A stretch of 64,000 nucleotides of DNA, taken from Micrococcaceae bacterium Sec5.1 (GTDB lineage: Bacteria; Actinomycetota; Actinomycetes; Actinomycetales; Micrococcaceae). Below are positions 17,983-26,780 of this stretch, piece by piece. A program made the translations under genes and the position numbers. Location of the stretch: NCBI GenBank assembly GCA_039636795.1, contig CP143430.1, positions 4,278,001-4,342,000 of the forward strand, written 5' to 3'. Under the pieces are notes generated by a model. The model did no database searches, was not told where the DNA came from, and worked only from the letters and a program-made list of their open reading frames with translations. Numbering within the stretch: position 1 is the stretch's first letter; the number at the start of each line of letters is the position of its first letter.

Positions 17983-18486
17983 CTAGGAGTCTTTTTTCAG
18001 GGACAGACCGCGACGAGAAGACACTCTCCTCGCTGGGTTTCCGGCCCATATCTCGCCGGCTGGGATGCTCCTGAGTACTACCGAATTGGCTCCGACAACG
18101 GCATCTTGTCCGATGCGTAATACTTCCCCCGAGCGGAACAGCACACAGGCGTTGGCTCCAATGAGCGCGCGGTCACCGATTTCTATATGACCAAGTGCGG
18201 CAGCGGCGCGGGGCGGAAGGTGGGTGTCCGCCCGCCCGAGCGTTACCCCCTGATATATCTTAACGTTGTCTCTAATGACAGTACGCTCATGGATCACGAG
18301 CCCAACGGCCCCGTGCGGCAGCTCTAGACACTGTCCGACCGAGACACTCGGGGGAATGTTGACTCCCATTATGCGAAGTACGGCCGTTGCAATAGGGCCA
18401 ACGTGCCGTCTGTGACTTAGATAAACCAGTTGTTCCACAAGTGCCATTCCGCCATCATTGCAGGTCTTTTGGTTGAGCCGCAGCAT
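17983..18486 (-). CDS. serine-acetyltransferase-like hexapeptide acetyltransferase
   Basis: 167 residues forming a left-handed beta-helix: GVNIPPSVSVGQCLELPHG, TVIRDNVKIYQGVTLG, HIEIGDRALIGANACVLF, GQDAVVGANSVVLRSIPAGEIWAGNPAR. This is the SAT-like layout, but the N-terminal CysE domain is absent, so a sugar O-acetyltransferase for the exopolysaccharide is more likely than cysteine synthesis. It is first in the minus-strand direction and divergent from the priming transferase at 18630; the 143-base gap between them should hold both promoters. Confidence 0.82.
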   Translation of the reverse strand: MLRLNQKTCNDGGMALVEQLVYLSHRRHVGPIATAVLRIMGVNIPPSVSVGQCLELPHGAVGLVIHERTVIRDNVKIYQGVTLGRADTHLPPRAAAALGHIEIGDRALIGANACVLFRSGEVLRIGQDAVVGANSVVLRSIPAGEIWAGNPARRVSSRRGLSLKKDS

Positions 18487-18629
18487 CGATGATCGGACGC
18501 AGGATAGCTGCGTAACATTCGTCTACGTTTGCAAGGTCCCCGCCCGTTTCTGTCCCGAGTGGCATTTGAACGGTGGACCGGAGCACTAAGATTCACTTGA
18601 AACCATGCAATTATATTCGGGGGGCAATT

Positions 18630-20078
18630 GTGGCGACGCTGGAACGTAGCCAAGCATGGCAACGCAGATACACGCAGAGGATCCGTGTCGTAGACGCAGC
18701 CGTTGTTGTTTGGGCTGTCGCAGGCGCTTTCGGTGTACGATTCGGATTTACTGACATCAATAGCGGGCATGCCGAAGATGTTGACTATCTACTTCTCTCT
18801 GCTGCGCTTGCAACCAGTTGGTGGCTGATGTTGGAATTTTGGGGTACTCGTGACCCTCGAGTCCTTGGCTCTGGCGCTGACGAGTACAAGCGCGTAATTT
18901 CCAGTTCCGCGTGGTTATTCGGTTTGGTTGCAGTCGTATCCTACGGGCTGCGTATCGACACAGCACGTGGCTATGTCGGCCTGGCGTTTCCTGCAGGAGC
19001 CTTTGGATTGCTCGCCGCACGTTGGCTAATCCGCCAACATCTCAGCATGGATCGCAGACGCGGAGGAAGTAACAGTCGCGTTCTCATTGTTGGCGGCCCT
19101 CACTCCGCGAGTCATTTGGTCCGCTCCCTAAGAAGCGCACCTGACGCCGGATACTTGCCAGTCGCGGCCCACTTGCCTGGCGCTGGGGCAGAGTCGATGG
19201 AGGATGCAAAACTGGCCGTTCCGGTCACAGGCGTAGGCAGCGACTACGACTCAATCTTGTCAGCGATTCTTGAAACAAGAGTGGATGCGGTGGCCATCTC
19301 AGCAGGTGTGAACATACATCCCCATGACCTTCGCAGGTTGGGCTGGGAGCTGTCTGCTCGGGATATTGGCATGATCCTGGCTCCCGCCCTAACTGACGTT
19401 GCTGGTCCACGTATTCACACTCAGCCAGTCGCTGGCCTCCCTCTCATCCATGTCTCAACGCCGAAGCTTACGGGCGGTAAGAAGGTCGCCAAGCGGACTT
19501 TCGACATTGCCATCGCAAGTATTCTCGTGCTACTGCTCTCGCCCCTCCTCCTTATCCTGGGACTCCTAGTCAAGCTCACGAGTGAGGGGCCCGTGTTCTA
19601 CCGACAAGAGCGTGTCGGGCTTCGAGGCTCAAGCTTTTATATGCTCAAGTTCCGTTCCATGAAGGTGAACGCCGACGACGAGCTGCTTAGATTACTCGAT
19701 GCCCAAGGCTCTGCCGGTAAGCCTCTTTTCAAAATAGAGAACGACCCACGAATTACTTCAGTCGGCCGTGTTCTTCGTAAGTATTCGCTTGACGAACTGC
19801 CGCAGCTGCTTAACGTCATCGGCGGAAGTATGAGTCTCGTGGGTCCCCGACCTCAGCGAGACGGAGAGGTCGCCTTATACGACGACGCAGCCCATCGTCG
19901 CCTATACGTGAGCCCAGGGATGAGTGGGCTGTGGCAGGTGAGCGGTCGATCAAACCTTACGTGGGAGGAAAGCATCCGTCTGGACCTCTACTATGTGGAG
20001 AATTGGTCCCTCATGGGCGACGTAGTCATCCTATTCCGAACGTTCAGGGCGGTCTTCGCCAGCACTGGAGCGTTCTGA
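18630..20078 (+). CDS. polyprenyl-phosphate sugar-phosphate transferase (priming glycosyltransferase, WbaP/CpsE-like)
   Basis: About 482 residues. N-terminal four to five membrane helices, a central Rossmann-like CoA_binding_3 domain ([19 protein letters not shown]), then one more membrane helix and the catalytic bac_transf domain: [54 protein letters not shown] and [11 protein letters not shown]. It moves hexose-1-phosphate from UDP-hexose to undecaprenyl phosphate and starts repeat-unit synthesis. GTG at 18630 is chosen because GGGGGG lies 6 bases upstream; an in-frame ATG at 18573 lacks a site. Confidence 0.93.
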   Translation: MATLERSQAWQRRYTQRIRVVDAAVVVWAVAGAFGVRFGFTDINSGHAEDVDYLLLSAALATSWWLMLEFWGTRDPRVLGSGADEYKRVISSSAWLFGLVAVVSYGLRIDTARGYVGLAFPAGAFGLLAARWLIRQHLSMDRRRGGSNSRVLIVGGPHSASHLVRSLRSAPDAGYLPVAAHLPGAGAESMEDAKLAVPVTGVGSDYDSILSAILETRVDAVAISAGVNIHPHDLRRLGWELSARDIGMILAPALTDVAGPRIHTQPVAGLPLIHVSTPKLTGGKKVAKRTFDIAIASILVLLLSPLLLILGLLVKLTSEGPVFYRQERVGLRGSSFYMLKFRSMKVNADDELLRLLDAQGSAGKPLFKIENDPRITSVGRVLRKYSLDELPQLLNVIGGSMSLVGPRPQRDGEVALYDDAAHRRLYVSPGMSGLWQVSGRSNLTWEESIRLDLYYVENWSLMGDVVILFRTFRAVFASTGAF

Positions 20079-20132
20079 CCGACGCTATCGAGTCGTCGCA
20101 AACACTATTCCGCTAAGGGGAAGGCAAGTTTC

Positions 20133-21446
20133 ATGCGTATTTCAGTAATAGGGTGCGGCTACCTTGGAGCTGTCCATGCAGCCTGTATGGCGAAGCTCGG
20201 GCATACTGTCGTCGGGATCGACGTGGACGAGAAAAAGATCGCAGATCTTTCAGACACTAAGGCGCCGTTCTATGAACCCGGTCTTGAAGCCCTCCTCCAG
20301 GAAGTTCAAGAGACAGGTCGGCTAACATTCACAACTAACATGGCTGCCGCATCCGGAAGTGATGCGCATTTCATCTGCGTTGGCACTCCTCAAAAAAAGG
20401 GTGAAAACGGTGCTGACCTCACCTATGTGGATGCCGCGATTCGGGACCTTGTCCCACACCTAGCCCCTGGGGATCTCGTCGTCGGCAAGTCCACCGTCCC
20501 CGTCGGTACGGCAGCCAGACTGGCTGAATTACTCTCTGAACACCATCCCGACATCCACCTCGTGTGGAACCCAGAGTTTCTTCGCGAAGGCCACGCAGTA
20601 TCTGACACACTGCATCCCGATCGTTTCGTTTATGGAGTGTCTGACGGTTCAGAAGACCACCCCGCCGTGACGGTACTGGACGGCGTCTATGCAATTCCTC
20701 TGTCAGAGGGAACGCCACGCCTGGTTATGGACCTACCGACTTCCGAACTAGTGAAGACTGCGGCAAATTCTTTCCTCGCAACAAAGATCTCGTTCATCAA
20801 CGCTATGGCCGAACTCTGCGAGGCGGCTGGAGCAGACGTAACTCGTCTTGCCGACGCAATAGGAATGGACGATAGGATCGGCCGGAAGTTCCTCCATGCA
20901 GGAATAGGCTTCGGTGGGGGTTGCCTTCCCAAAGACATTCGAGCCTTCATGGCGCGAGCAGGCGAACTGGGAGCCGATCAGGCGCTGACGTTCCTCCGCG
21001 AAGTAGACGCAATCAATATGCGCCGCCGCTCACGCGTCGTGGAATTGACTCGTGAGCTATGCGGAGATCTCCTCCTCGGCAAGCGGGTCACTGTCCTCGG
21101 CGCAGCGTTTAAGCCCGAAAGTGACGATGTACGCGATTCGCCAGCCTTAAGCATCGCGGCCCAGCTGCAACTTCAAGGTGCTGTCGTAACTGTTACCGAC
21201 CCAAAGGCAATAAAGAACGCCGCCCGGCGATTCCCCGAGCTTCAGTATGAGCAAGACCTCGACTCCGCTGTCCAGAATGCCGATGCCGTCCTGCTTCTTA
21301 CCGAGTGGCAGGAATACCGCGAACTCGACCCATATCTGCTCAAAGACTCTGTCTCAACGCCCCGGATTCTGGATGGCCGCAACGTCCTTGACCCCGGCAA
21401 GTGGCGTGACGCGGGTTGGCACTACCGCGGACTCGGACGGCCATAG
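20133..21446 (+). CDS. ugd: UDP-glucose 6-dehydrogenase
   Basis: 437 residues, the usual length. Rossmann motif ISVIGCGYLGAVHAACMAKLGH at the N-terminus, VGKSTVPVGTA, NPEFLREG, and the catalytic cysteine at residue 264 in GFGGGCLPKD. The C-terminal NAD-binding domain has VLGAAFKPESDDVRDSPAL. It oxidises UDP-glucose to UDP-glucuronate in two NAD steps, giving the uronic acid donor for the polysaccharide; GalU at the end of the locus makes its substrate. AAGGGGAAGG precedes the ATG. It is 54 bases after the priming transferase and 3 bases before the DUF4012 gene. Confidence 0.96.
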   Translation: MRISVIGCGYLGAVHAACMAKLGHTVVGIDVDEKKIADLSDTKAPFYEPGLEALLQEVQETGRLTFTTNMAAASGSDAHFICVGTPQKKGENGADLTYVDAAIRDLVPHLAPGDLVVGKSTVPVGTAARLAELLSEHHPDIHLVWNPEFLREGHAVSDTLHPDRFVYGVSDGSEDHPAVTVLDGVYAIPLSEGTPRLVMDLPTSELVKTAANSFLATKISFINAMAELCEAAGADVTRLADAIGMDDRIGRKFLHAGIGFGGGCLPKDIRAFMARAGELGADQALTFLREVDAINMRRRSRVVELTRELCGDLLLGKRVTVLGAAFKPESDDVRDSPALSIAAQLQLQGAVVTVTDPKAIKNAARRFPELQYEQDLDSAVQNADAVLLLTEWQEYRELDPYLLKDSVSTPRILDGRNVLDPGKWRDAGWHYRGLGRP

Positions 21447-21449
21447 CCA

Positions 21450-23315
21450 GTGAACAGTCGCGATAATAATAACGTAGATGGTATTGAGACATCCGGTAAG
21501 AAGGTCGCCTGGTCCCGACAGCGATTACGTCGAAGACTTACTATCGCAGCGATCTCGACGGCTCTTCTGGCGATTATCGTCATAGCAGCAGGCCTTTGGT
21601 TGGGGTCAAAGACGGCAACAGTCAGGTCCGAATTACAATCAGCCACAGCCCTACTTCCAACGCTCAAGTCTCAACTAGCCGCCAATGATGCCGCAGCGGC
21701 GACGAGTACCGTGGCAGCCCTGGTCCAGCACACCGGGTCGGCTCGCGAGGCCGCCGATGACCCACTATGGAAGGCAACTGCATTGCTTCCGTGGGTGGGA
21801 CCCAACCTTCAGGCGGCAAGCGAAGTGGCAACGTCCGCGGACGACGTTGCTCGTCTCGGAGCCGTCCCACTAGTTCGTGCCTTCCAGCTATTGGATTGGA
21901 AGACTCTAACGCCGACGTCGGAAGGGATGGATCTCACACCGTTGAGGACGGCTGCACCAAAGGTTCAGGCGGCCGCGAACGCGGTTCGACAATCCTCCGA
22001 ACGTCTAAACAGCATCGAGACCGGAAGCCTCCTGCCGCAGATCTCAGCCCCCTTGTTGGAGGCTCGTGAAGAGTTGGCTGGTCTCAGCAGACAACTCGAA
22101 TCAGCTGCGGATGCTGCCAATCTAGCTCCCACCATGTTGGGTGCCGACACCCCACGACGGTACCTGCTCCTGATGCAGAACAGCGCCGAATCCAGAGCAA
22201 CGGGCGGTATCCCTGGTGCATTGGCTGTTCTCAGCTTGAATAAGGGCAAACTGCAACTCGAATCCCAAACGAACGCCGGCGCCCTGGGGACCTTCGTCCC
22301 GCCCATAGCCGCTGATGCCGAGCAAGAGGTGATCTACTCCGCCCGCATCGGCAAGTTCATGCAGGATGTGAACCTCACACCGGATTTCGCCACAACGGCC
22401 CGCATCGCACATGCCATGTGGGAGAAGAAGACGGGGGAGCGTTTAGACGGGGTTCTGTCCATCGATCCTGTGGCCCTAAGCTTCCTGCTTGAGGCGACCG
22501 GTCCTGTGCAAATCACGGACCCCGCCGTACAAAAAATTGGCGAAAACCTCCCCTTAGAACTGAATTCAAAAAATGTAGTGCGCACGCTACTTTCCGACGC
22601 CTACGCATCTATCAAAAATCCCGACCTTCAGGATGTCTACTTCGCCGGTGCGGCCAAGGAGATCTTTTCCGCCATCTCAAATGGAAAGAGTGACCCCAAG
22701 CGCTTGATTGATGCTGTAGCCACGGGCGTCGATGAACGCCGGATCTTGCTGTGGTCCGCGACGTCCCAGGATCAGGCCACCATCGATAAGTACACAATCG
22801 CAGGAGCCGTCTCCGGATCAAGTGTTTCTCCCACAGAATTTGGGGTCTACTTTAACGACGGTACTGGCGCAAAAATGGACTACTGGATCAAGCGCACTGT
22901 TCAGGTGGTCAAGGACTGCACGCGAGACGGATACCGCGATGTGGGCGTGCGGGTAACCAGCACAAACATGGCGCCCGCAGACGCTGCAACTTCGCTGCCG
23001 GCCTATGTGACCGGCAATGGAGCTTTTGGCGTTCCGGCGGGCAGCGTCCAGACTAACGTCATAGCCTACGGCCCAGCCCAATCAGATATTGACACGGTTG
23101 TCAAAGATGGAAAACAGATCCCGTTCGCTGCCCATCGACACAGTCAACGATCTGTTGGAATGACTACCATCAGACTTGCCCCCGGGGCGAGCACAACCTT
23201 GGAGTTCAATTTTGGTCGCATCGTGCAGCATAGTGATCCCCAAATAGTTGTCACACCGACCACGCAACCAGTCAAGGACGTGGTCCTGGCCGCACAAATG
23301 ACCCCTTGTGAATAG
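21450..23315 (+). CDS. DUF4012 domain-containing membrane-anchored extracellular protein
   Basis: 621 residues: a basic cytoplasmic start, one membrane helix at about 30-51, then a large extracellular region with the DUF4012 signature (PRRYLLLMQNSAESRATGG, followed by LDGVLSIDPVALSFLLEATGPV). A helical segment with many Ala/Leu residues (about 55-210) precedes the domain. DUF4012 proteins are frequent in exopolysaccharide loci of actinobacteria, and the fold is thought to relate to LCP proteins; the reaction is unknown. Starts with GTG at 21450, 3 bases after ugd, so co-transcribed. Confidence 0.85.
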   Translation: MNSRDNNNVDGIETSGKKVAWSRQRLRRRLTIAAISTALLAIIVIAAGLWLGSKTATVRSELQSATALLPTLKSQLAANDAAAATSTVAALVQHTGSAREAADDPLWKATALLPWVGPNLQAASEVATSADDVARLGAVPLVRAFQLLDWKTLTPTSEGMDLTPLRTAAPKVQAAANAVRQSSERLNSIETGSLLPQISAPLLEAREELAGLSRQLESAADAANLAPTMLGADTPRRYLLLMQNSAESRATGGIPGALAVLSLNKGKLQLESQTNAGALGTFVPPIAADAEQEVIYSARIGKFMQDVNLTPDFATTARIAHAMWEKKTGERLDGVLSIDPVALSFLLEATGPVQITDPAVQKIGENLPLELNSKNVVRTLLSDAYASIKNPDLQDVYFAGAAKEIFSAISNGKSDPKRLIDAVATGVDERRILLWSATSQDQATIDKYTIAGAVSGSSVSPTEFGVYFNDGTGAKMDYWIKRTVQVVKDCTRDGYRDVGVRVTSTNMAPADAATSLPAYVTGNGAFGVPAGSVQTNVIAYGPAQSDIDTVVKDGKQIPFAAHRHSQRSVGMTTIRLAPGASTTLEFNFGRIVQHSDPQIVVTPTTQPVKDVVLAAQMTPCE

Positions 23316-23490
23316 GACAAGACGAGTTCGTTAATCTTTTGTAACGGGTCTGGATTTTCTTTGCTGCGACTAGCACTGAAATGGTAAGTTCTACTTGGGC
23401 AACACATGAGATTTCGCCTAAGGGTCGCTCAGGGCCTCGGAAATCTCCATCACACACGTGGTAACCAAATCGGGTCTCAGGGGGACACAC

Positions 23491-24105
23491 ATGAAGAAAT
23501 CTCTTGCAGCGCTTACGCTTGCAGGTTCCATTGCACTTGTTGGCGCAGTTCCGGCCGTCGCGACCAACTACCCAGCACCGAACTCCGGCGTTGCAGTTTC
23601 CGACGCATCAGTGGCACCAGGCGAAGCATTTACTTTTAGTGGCACAGGTTTTACTCCAGGTGAAGGCATCACCATCACCGTCACGCCAACCGGCACCCCA
23701 GCAGCTAGCGGCGGTAGCGTTTCTGCCGGTAGCCTCTCCGTCTCAGGTCGCATTCCGCTTGCACCCTCGACGCTGGGCGCAGTAGCTGACGCAAACGGGG
23801 CCTTTGCAACTCCAGTTGCAATCGACACTCCCGGGGCATACGCACTGACTGCTAGGGGCAACACGTCAGGCCACACTGTTGGTCCCGTCACCGTGGTAGT
23901 CGGAGGCACCGCTCTTTCCAACACGGGCGGCAACTCCGGAACAGGAACGGGCCTAGCCAACACTGGCGGCGTTCCCCTGGCAAACACTGGCGCTGACTCC
24001 AGCCTGATCCTGTGGTCCCTGGTGGGCGCAGGTGCATTGGCAGCCGGTACCGCATCCGTGGTGGTCGCCCGCCGCCGCGCCAAGAACACCGAGGCTGCTG
24101 CGTAG
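23491..24105 (+). CDS. secreted wall-anchored protein with LANTG sorting signal
   Basis: 204 residues. Signal peptide MKKSLAALTLAGSIALVGAV with likely cleavage after residue 24 (AVA/TN). A beta-rich region follows (GEAFTFSGTGFTPGEGITITV), then three tandem sorting-like motifs LSNTG, LANTG and LANTG, the last at about residues 163-167, followed by a hydrophobic helix and a RRRAK tail. LAXTG is the motif of class E sortases of high-GC Gram-positives; no sortase gene is in the window. ATG at 23491 follows AGGGGGAC. It ends in a strong terminator. A paralogue lies at 25903-26499. Confidence 0.82.
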   Translation: MKKSLAALTLAGSIALVGAVPAVATNYPAPNSGVAVSDASVAPGEAFTFSGTGFTPGEGITITVTPTGTPAASGGSVSAGSLSVSGRIPLAPSTLGAVADANGAFATPVAIDTPGAYALTARGNTSGHTVGPVTVVVGGTALSNTGGNSGTGTGLANTGGVPLANTGADSSLILWSLVGAGALAAGTASVVVARRRAKNTEAAA

Positions 24106-24125
24106 GGCACCACGCTTCAAACCTT

Positions 24126-24178
24126 GGGTGGCTTGTCGCCGGAGATTGTTTCGTCGACAAGCCACCCTTTTCTGTTTT
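24126..24178 (+). terminator. intrinsic terminator after the LANTG surface-protein gene
   Basis: A perfect 13-bp inverted repeat, GGGTGGCTTGTCG at 24126-24138 and CGACAAGCCACCC at 24155-24167, with a 16-base loop, is followed by TTTTCTGTTTTC. This is a complete rho-independent terminator on the plus strand, 20 bases after the stop. Confidence 0.92.
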
Positions 24179-24213
24179 CGCGTTCCTGATCCAAGAGCTT
24201 CTGTGATATTCAT

Positions 24214-24381
24214 ATGATCATGGGGCGACATTGGCGTAGGCGACGGTGGCATTTCGAGCTACGTTTGCCCGCCTACCGGGTACCGACGTTGCCCCAGGAA
24301 TTTCCCCAATACGTTCTCTTGGCACTGCTGGCAGTTGCCGCCGCTAGCGTCAGCGCCTGGGCACTAATCCGAACTTCCTGA
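24214..24381 (+). CDS. small single-pass membrane protein (55 residues)
   Basis: Open frame from ATG 24214 to TGA 24379. A strongly basic start (RHWRRRRWHFELRLP) is followed by one hydrophobic helix (YVLLALLAVAAASVSAWAL) and a short end. Its TGA is immediately followed by the GTG of the VanZ gene (TGAGGTG), so the two are probably translated together. It lies between a terminator at 24126-24178 and vanZ, and so would be the first gene of a two-gene unit. No family recognised; the charge pattern predicts an N-in orientation. Similar short proteins are easily missed by length filters. Confidence 0.5.
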   Translation: MIMGRHWRRRRWHFELRLPAYRVPTLPQEFPQYVLLALLAVAAASVSAWALIRTS

Positions 24382-24382
24382 G

Positions 24383-24811
24383 GTGCAATTGAATAACACA
24401 ATCCCCTGGCGGATAGCTCTGGCTGCATATTTGGGGGGCTTGGCTGTTGTTGGCTTTTGGCCTTCTCCAGTGGATCAACCAATCCAAGGAACACTCGCGA
24501 CATTACTGAAATTCCTCCACGGGCACGGCGTACCGTCTTGGTTCGACTACCACGTTGTGGAATCCTCGGCAAACGTAGCTATGTTCATTCCCTTCGGAAT
24601 GCTTGCAGCTGTGGCCTTCCCAGCGCGTGCCTGGTGGGTCATCACTGGGCTTGGCATCATAGTTTCCACATGCATGGAGCTAGGGCAATTACTATTCATT
24701 ACAGCCCGCTATTCAAGCCTGGTTGACGTTGTCATGAACACACTTGGGACTGTCATAGGCGTCGCCGCAGTGCGGTTGATCGCCCGGACTAGGCGTCCAA
24801 GATTCGCGTAG
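24383..24811 (+). CDS. VanZ family membrane protein
   Basis: 142 residues with four membrane helices and the VanZ-like conserved segments ESSANVAMFIPFGMLAA and TCMELGQLLF...SSLVDVVMNTLGTVIG. VanZ-like proteins are linked to glycopeptide tolerance and to cell-envelope loci; their biochemical activity is not settled. Starts GTG at 24383, directly after the small membrane protein. Converges with galU (stops 15 bases apart). Confidence 0.85.
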   Translation: MQLNNTIPWRIALAAYLGGLAVVGFWPSPVDQPIQGTLATLLKFLHGHGVPSWFDYHVVESSANVAMFIPFGMLAAVAFPARAWWVITGLGIIVSTCMELGQLLFITARYSSLVDVVMNTLGTVIGVAAVRLIARTRRPRFA

Positions 24812-24825
24812 TCCCGAGCCAATTC

Positions 24826-25698
24826 CTAACCGATAAAGCCCTTCATCCAAGTCTTCAAATCCTCACCGAATTCGGGACGCTCAGAGGCCAGAGTGATCAC
24901 GGCCTTCAGATAGCTGAGCTTGTCGCCTGTATCGTAGCGTCGGCCGCGGAAGACTACGCCATAGACACCTGAGCCTTCGCCCTCCCCTGCGGCGACAGTT
25001 TGCAGGGCGTCAGTCAGCTGAATCTCTCCACCACGGCCGGGCCCAGTGTTCTCCAAGACGTCGAAGACAGCCGGGTGCAGGACATAGCGTCCAATAATCG
25101 CCAGGTTGGACGGCGCATCTTCCACTTTGGGCTTCTCAACCAAGCTATTGACGCGGACATAGCCTTCACCGTCAATGGAAGAGATATCGGCACAGCCATA
25201 GGCGCTGATCTGTGATGGCTCCACCTCGATCAGAGCGACGACTGAGCCACCGGTCTTCTGCTGGACTTCCATCATTGTGGTCAGGAGTTCGTCGCGTTCA
25301 TCGATAAGGTCATCTCCCAACAGAACCGCAAACGGTTCATCGCCGACGTGCTGGCGGGCGCAAAGCACAGCATGACCCAGGCCCTTTGGTTCACCTTGGC
25401 GAACGTAGTGGATAGGCCCAAGCGCCGATGCGTGTTGGACGGCGTCCAAGCGCGCCTGGTCGCCCTTAAGCTCCAAGGACCGTTCAAGTGCCGGCGTCCT
25501 GTCGAAATGGTCTTCCAGCGCCCGCTTGCTTTGGCCCGTGATCATGAGGATGTCAGTGAGTCCGGCATTTACAGCTTCCTCGACGACGTACTGGATAGCC
25601 GGTGCGTCCACAACCGGCAGCATCTCCTTCGGCATGGCCTTGGTGGCGGGCAAGAAACGTGTTCCCAATCCAGCAGCCGGAATTACAGCTTTACGCAC
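24826..25698 (-). CDS. galU: UTP-glucose-1-phosphate uridylyltransferase
   Basis: About 290 residues. The nucleotidyltransferase signature RKAVIPAAGLGTRFLPATKA opens the protein and is followed by PKEMLPVVDAPAIQYVVEEA, VLLGDDLID, LVEKP and GRGGEIQLTDALQ. It makes UDP-glucose from UTP and glucose-1-phosphate, the substrate of Ugd and of glycosyltransferases in this locus. The start is taken as GTG at 25698, with GGGGGA six bases upstream; an ATG at 25719 is in frame but would add seven residues not typical of the family. Transcribed alone, convergent with vanZ. Confidence 0.95.
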   Translation of the reverse strand: MRKAVIPAAGLGTRFLPATKAMPKEMLPVVDAPAIQYVVEEAVNAGLTDILMITGQSKRALEDHFDRTPALERSLELKGDQARLDAVQHASALGPIHYVRQGEPKGLGHAVLCARQHVGDEPFAVLLGDDLIDERDELLTTMMEVQQKTGGSVVALIEVEPSQISAYGCADISSIDGEGYVRVNSLVEKPKVEDAPSNLAIIGRYVLHPAVFDVLENTGPGRGGEIQLTDALQTVAAGEGEGSGVYGVVFRGRRYDTGDKLSYLKAVITLASERPEFGEDLKTWMKGFIG

Positions 25699-25835
25699 AA
25701 TATTCCCCCATGTAGTCATGAGCAAACTCTATAAACCCTCACGGGAATTACGAAATTTGATATACGTATATTAGTTAATGATTTTCAGAGTGTCTACCAT
25801 TTTTCAGGAGACGCTTCAAATTCGTGATCAAGGAA

Positions 25836-25873
25836 GGGCAGGTGCTTTCCGGTTTCATGGAAAACACCTGCCC
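25836..25873 (-). terminator. hairpin, likely terminator of the second surface-protein gene
   Basis: GGGCAGGTG at 25836-25844 pairs with CACCTGCCC at 25865-25873, and the inner bases CTTTCC/GGAAAA extend the stem with one mismatch. It lies 30 bases beyond the stop of the minus-strand gene at 25903. The minus-strand tail after it (TTCCTTGATC) is only weakly T-rich, so termination is likely but not certain. Confidence 0.55.
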
Positions 25874-25902
25874 TCTGTGAAGACGTATTTACCTGCTGGA
25901 GC

Positions 25903-26499
25903 CTAAGCTCTGCCCTTGGCGCGGCGACGAATTACGGCTGCAGATGCTGCACTGGCAGCCAGGGCGCCTCCGCCGACCAGGGACCACAGGACCAAGCTGG
26001 AATCGGCAGCGGTGTTGGCCTGGCCAGCTGCGGTAACGCTAGAAGCACCGGTTAATCCGGAACTGCCCTTGCCGCCGCCGTGGTTACCGCCGCCATTGTT
26101 GTTGCCTCCACCATTGCCGGAATTCACAGTTATGGCAGCCCAACGCGTGTTGCCGGACGTGGCACCGACGGCAGCGATCTTGTAGTTGCCACCATCCGCA
26201 AAGGTAATGGAGGTGGAGAAAGCGCCGCTGCCGTCAGCAATAACGCTGAAGCTCGACGGAGCAGGCCGCTCGCCGGACGAATCCTTCTTGCCGCCGGTCC
26301 GCTGGAACGTAACATTGATGGTTTCGCCGGCGAAGTAGCCAGTGCCGGCGAAAGTGATGGATTCGCCGGCAGCTATGGTGCCGTCGGAAACGGTGCCCTG
26401 CTCGTTGCCCGGCGCCGGGTAGGTGGATGCCACGGCCGGAGCGGTGCCAGCCAGTGCGATTACTCCTGCAAGCGCAAGCGCTGCAATAGACTTCTTCAA
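25903..26499 (-). CDS. secreted membrane-anchored protein, paralogue with a degenerate sorting motif
   Basis: 198 residues, clearly related to the protein at 23491-24105: signal peptide KKSIAALALAGVIALAGTAP, YPAPG, then GESITFAGTGYFAGETINVTF. A Gly/Asn-rich linker (GNGGGNNNGGGNHGGGKG) leads to a C-terminal helix and RRRAKGRA tail. Where the paralogue has LANTGADSS this has QANTAADSS, so both the Leu and the Gly of LANTG are lost. It would probably stay in the membrane by its C-terminal helix. TTG at 26499 is the likely start because the leader TCTCAGGGGGGACA just upstream matches the leader of the paralogue. Confidence 0.75.
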   Translation of the reverse strand: MKKSIAALALAGVIALAGTAPAVASTYPAPGNEQGTVSDGTIAAGESITFAGTGYFAGETINVTFQRTGGKKDSSGERPAPSSFSVIADGSGAFSTSITFADGGNYKIAAVGATSGNTRWAAITVNSGNGGGNNNGGGNHGGGKGSSGLTGASSVTAAGQANTAADSSLVLWSLVGGGALAASAASAAVIRRRAKGRA

Positions 26500-26780
26500 A
26501 TTGTCCCCCCTGAGACGAATTACGATATTCATGTGATGTTGCGGATGCAGATCCCCCATGGAATAGCGTTCCGAAATCCCAGCTGTCTATCCAGGGACGA
26601 CGATATCATTCACGGCTTGCCCATAGCAGGGCTACTTCAGAGTAGTTACACAGGATTAACCTATCGTCTATCTGGTCGACTCGCAGTCACGAAGTCGCCC
26701 AGTGTCAGGTTTATCGACTGTTTTTGACAGCAGACTTGCGATTAATGACAACCAAACGAGTGCCTTCGTCAGTAAGGTTG

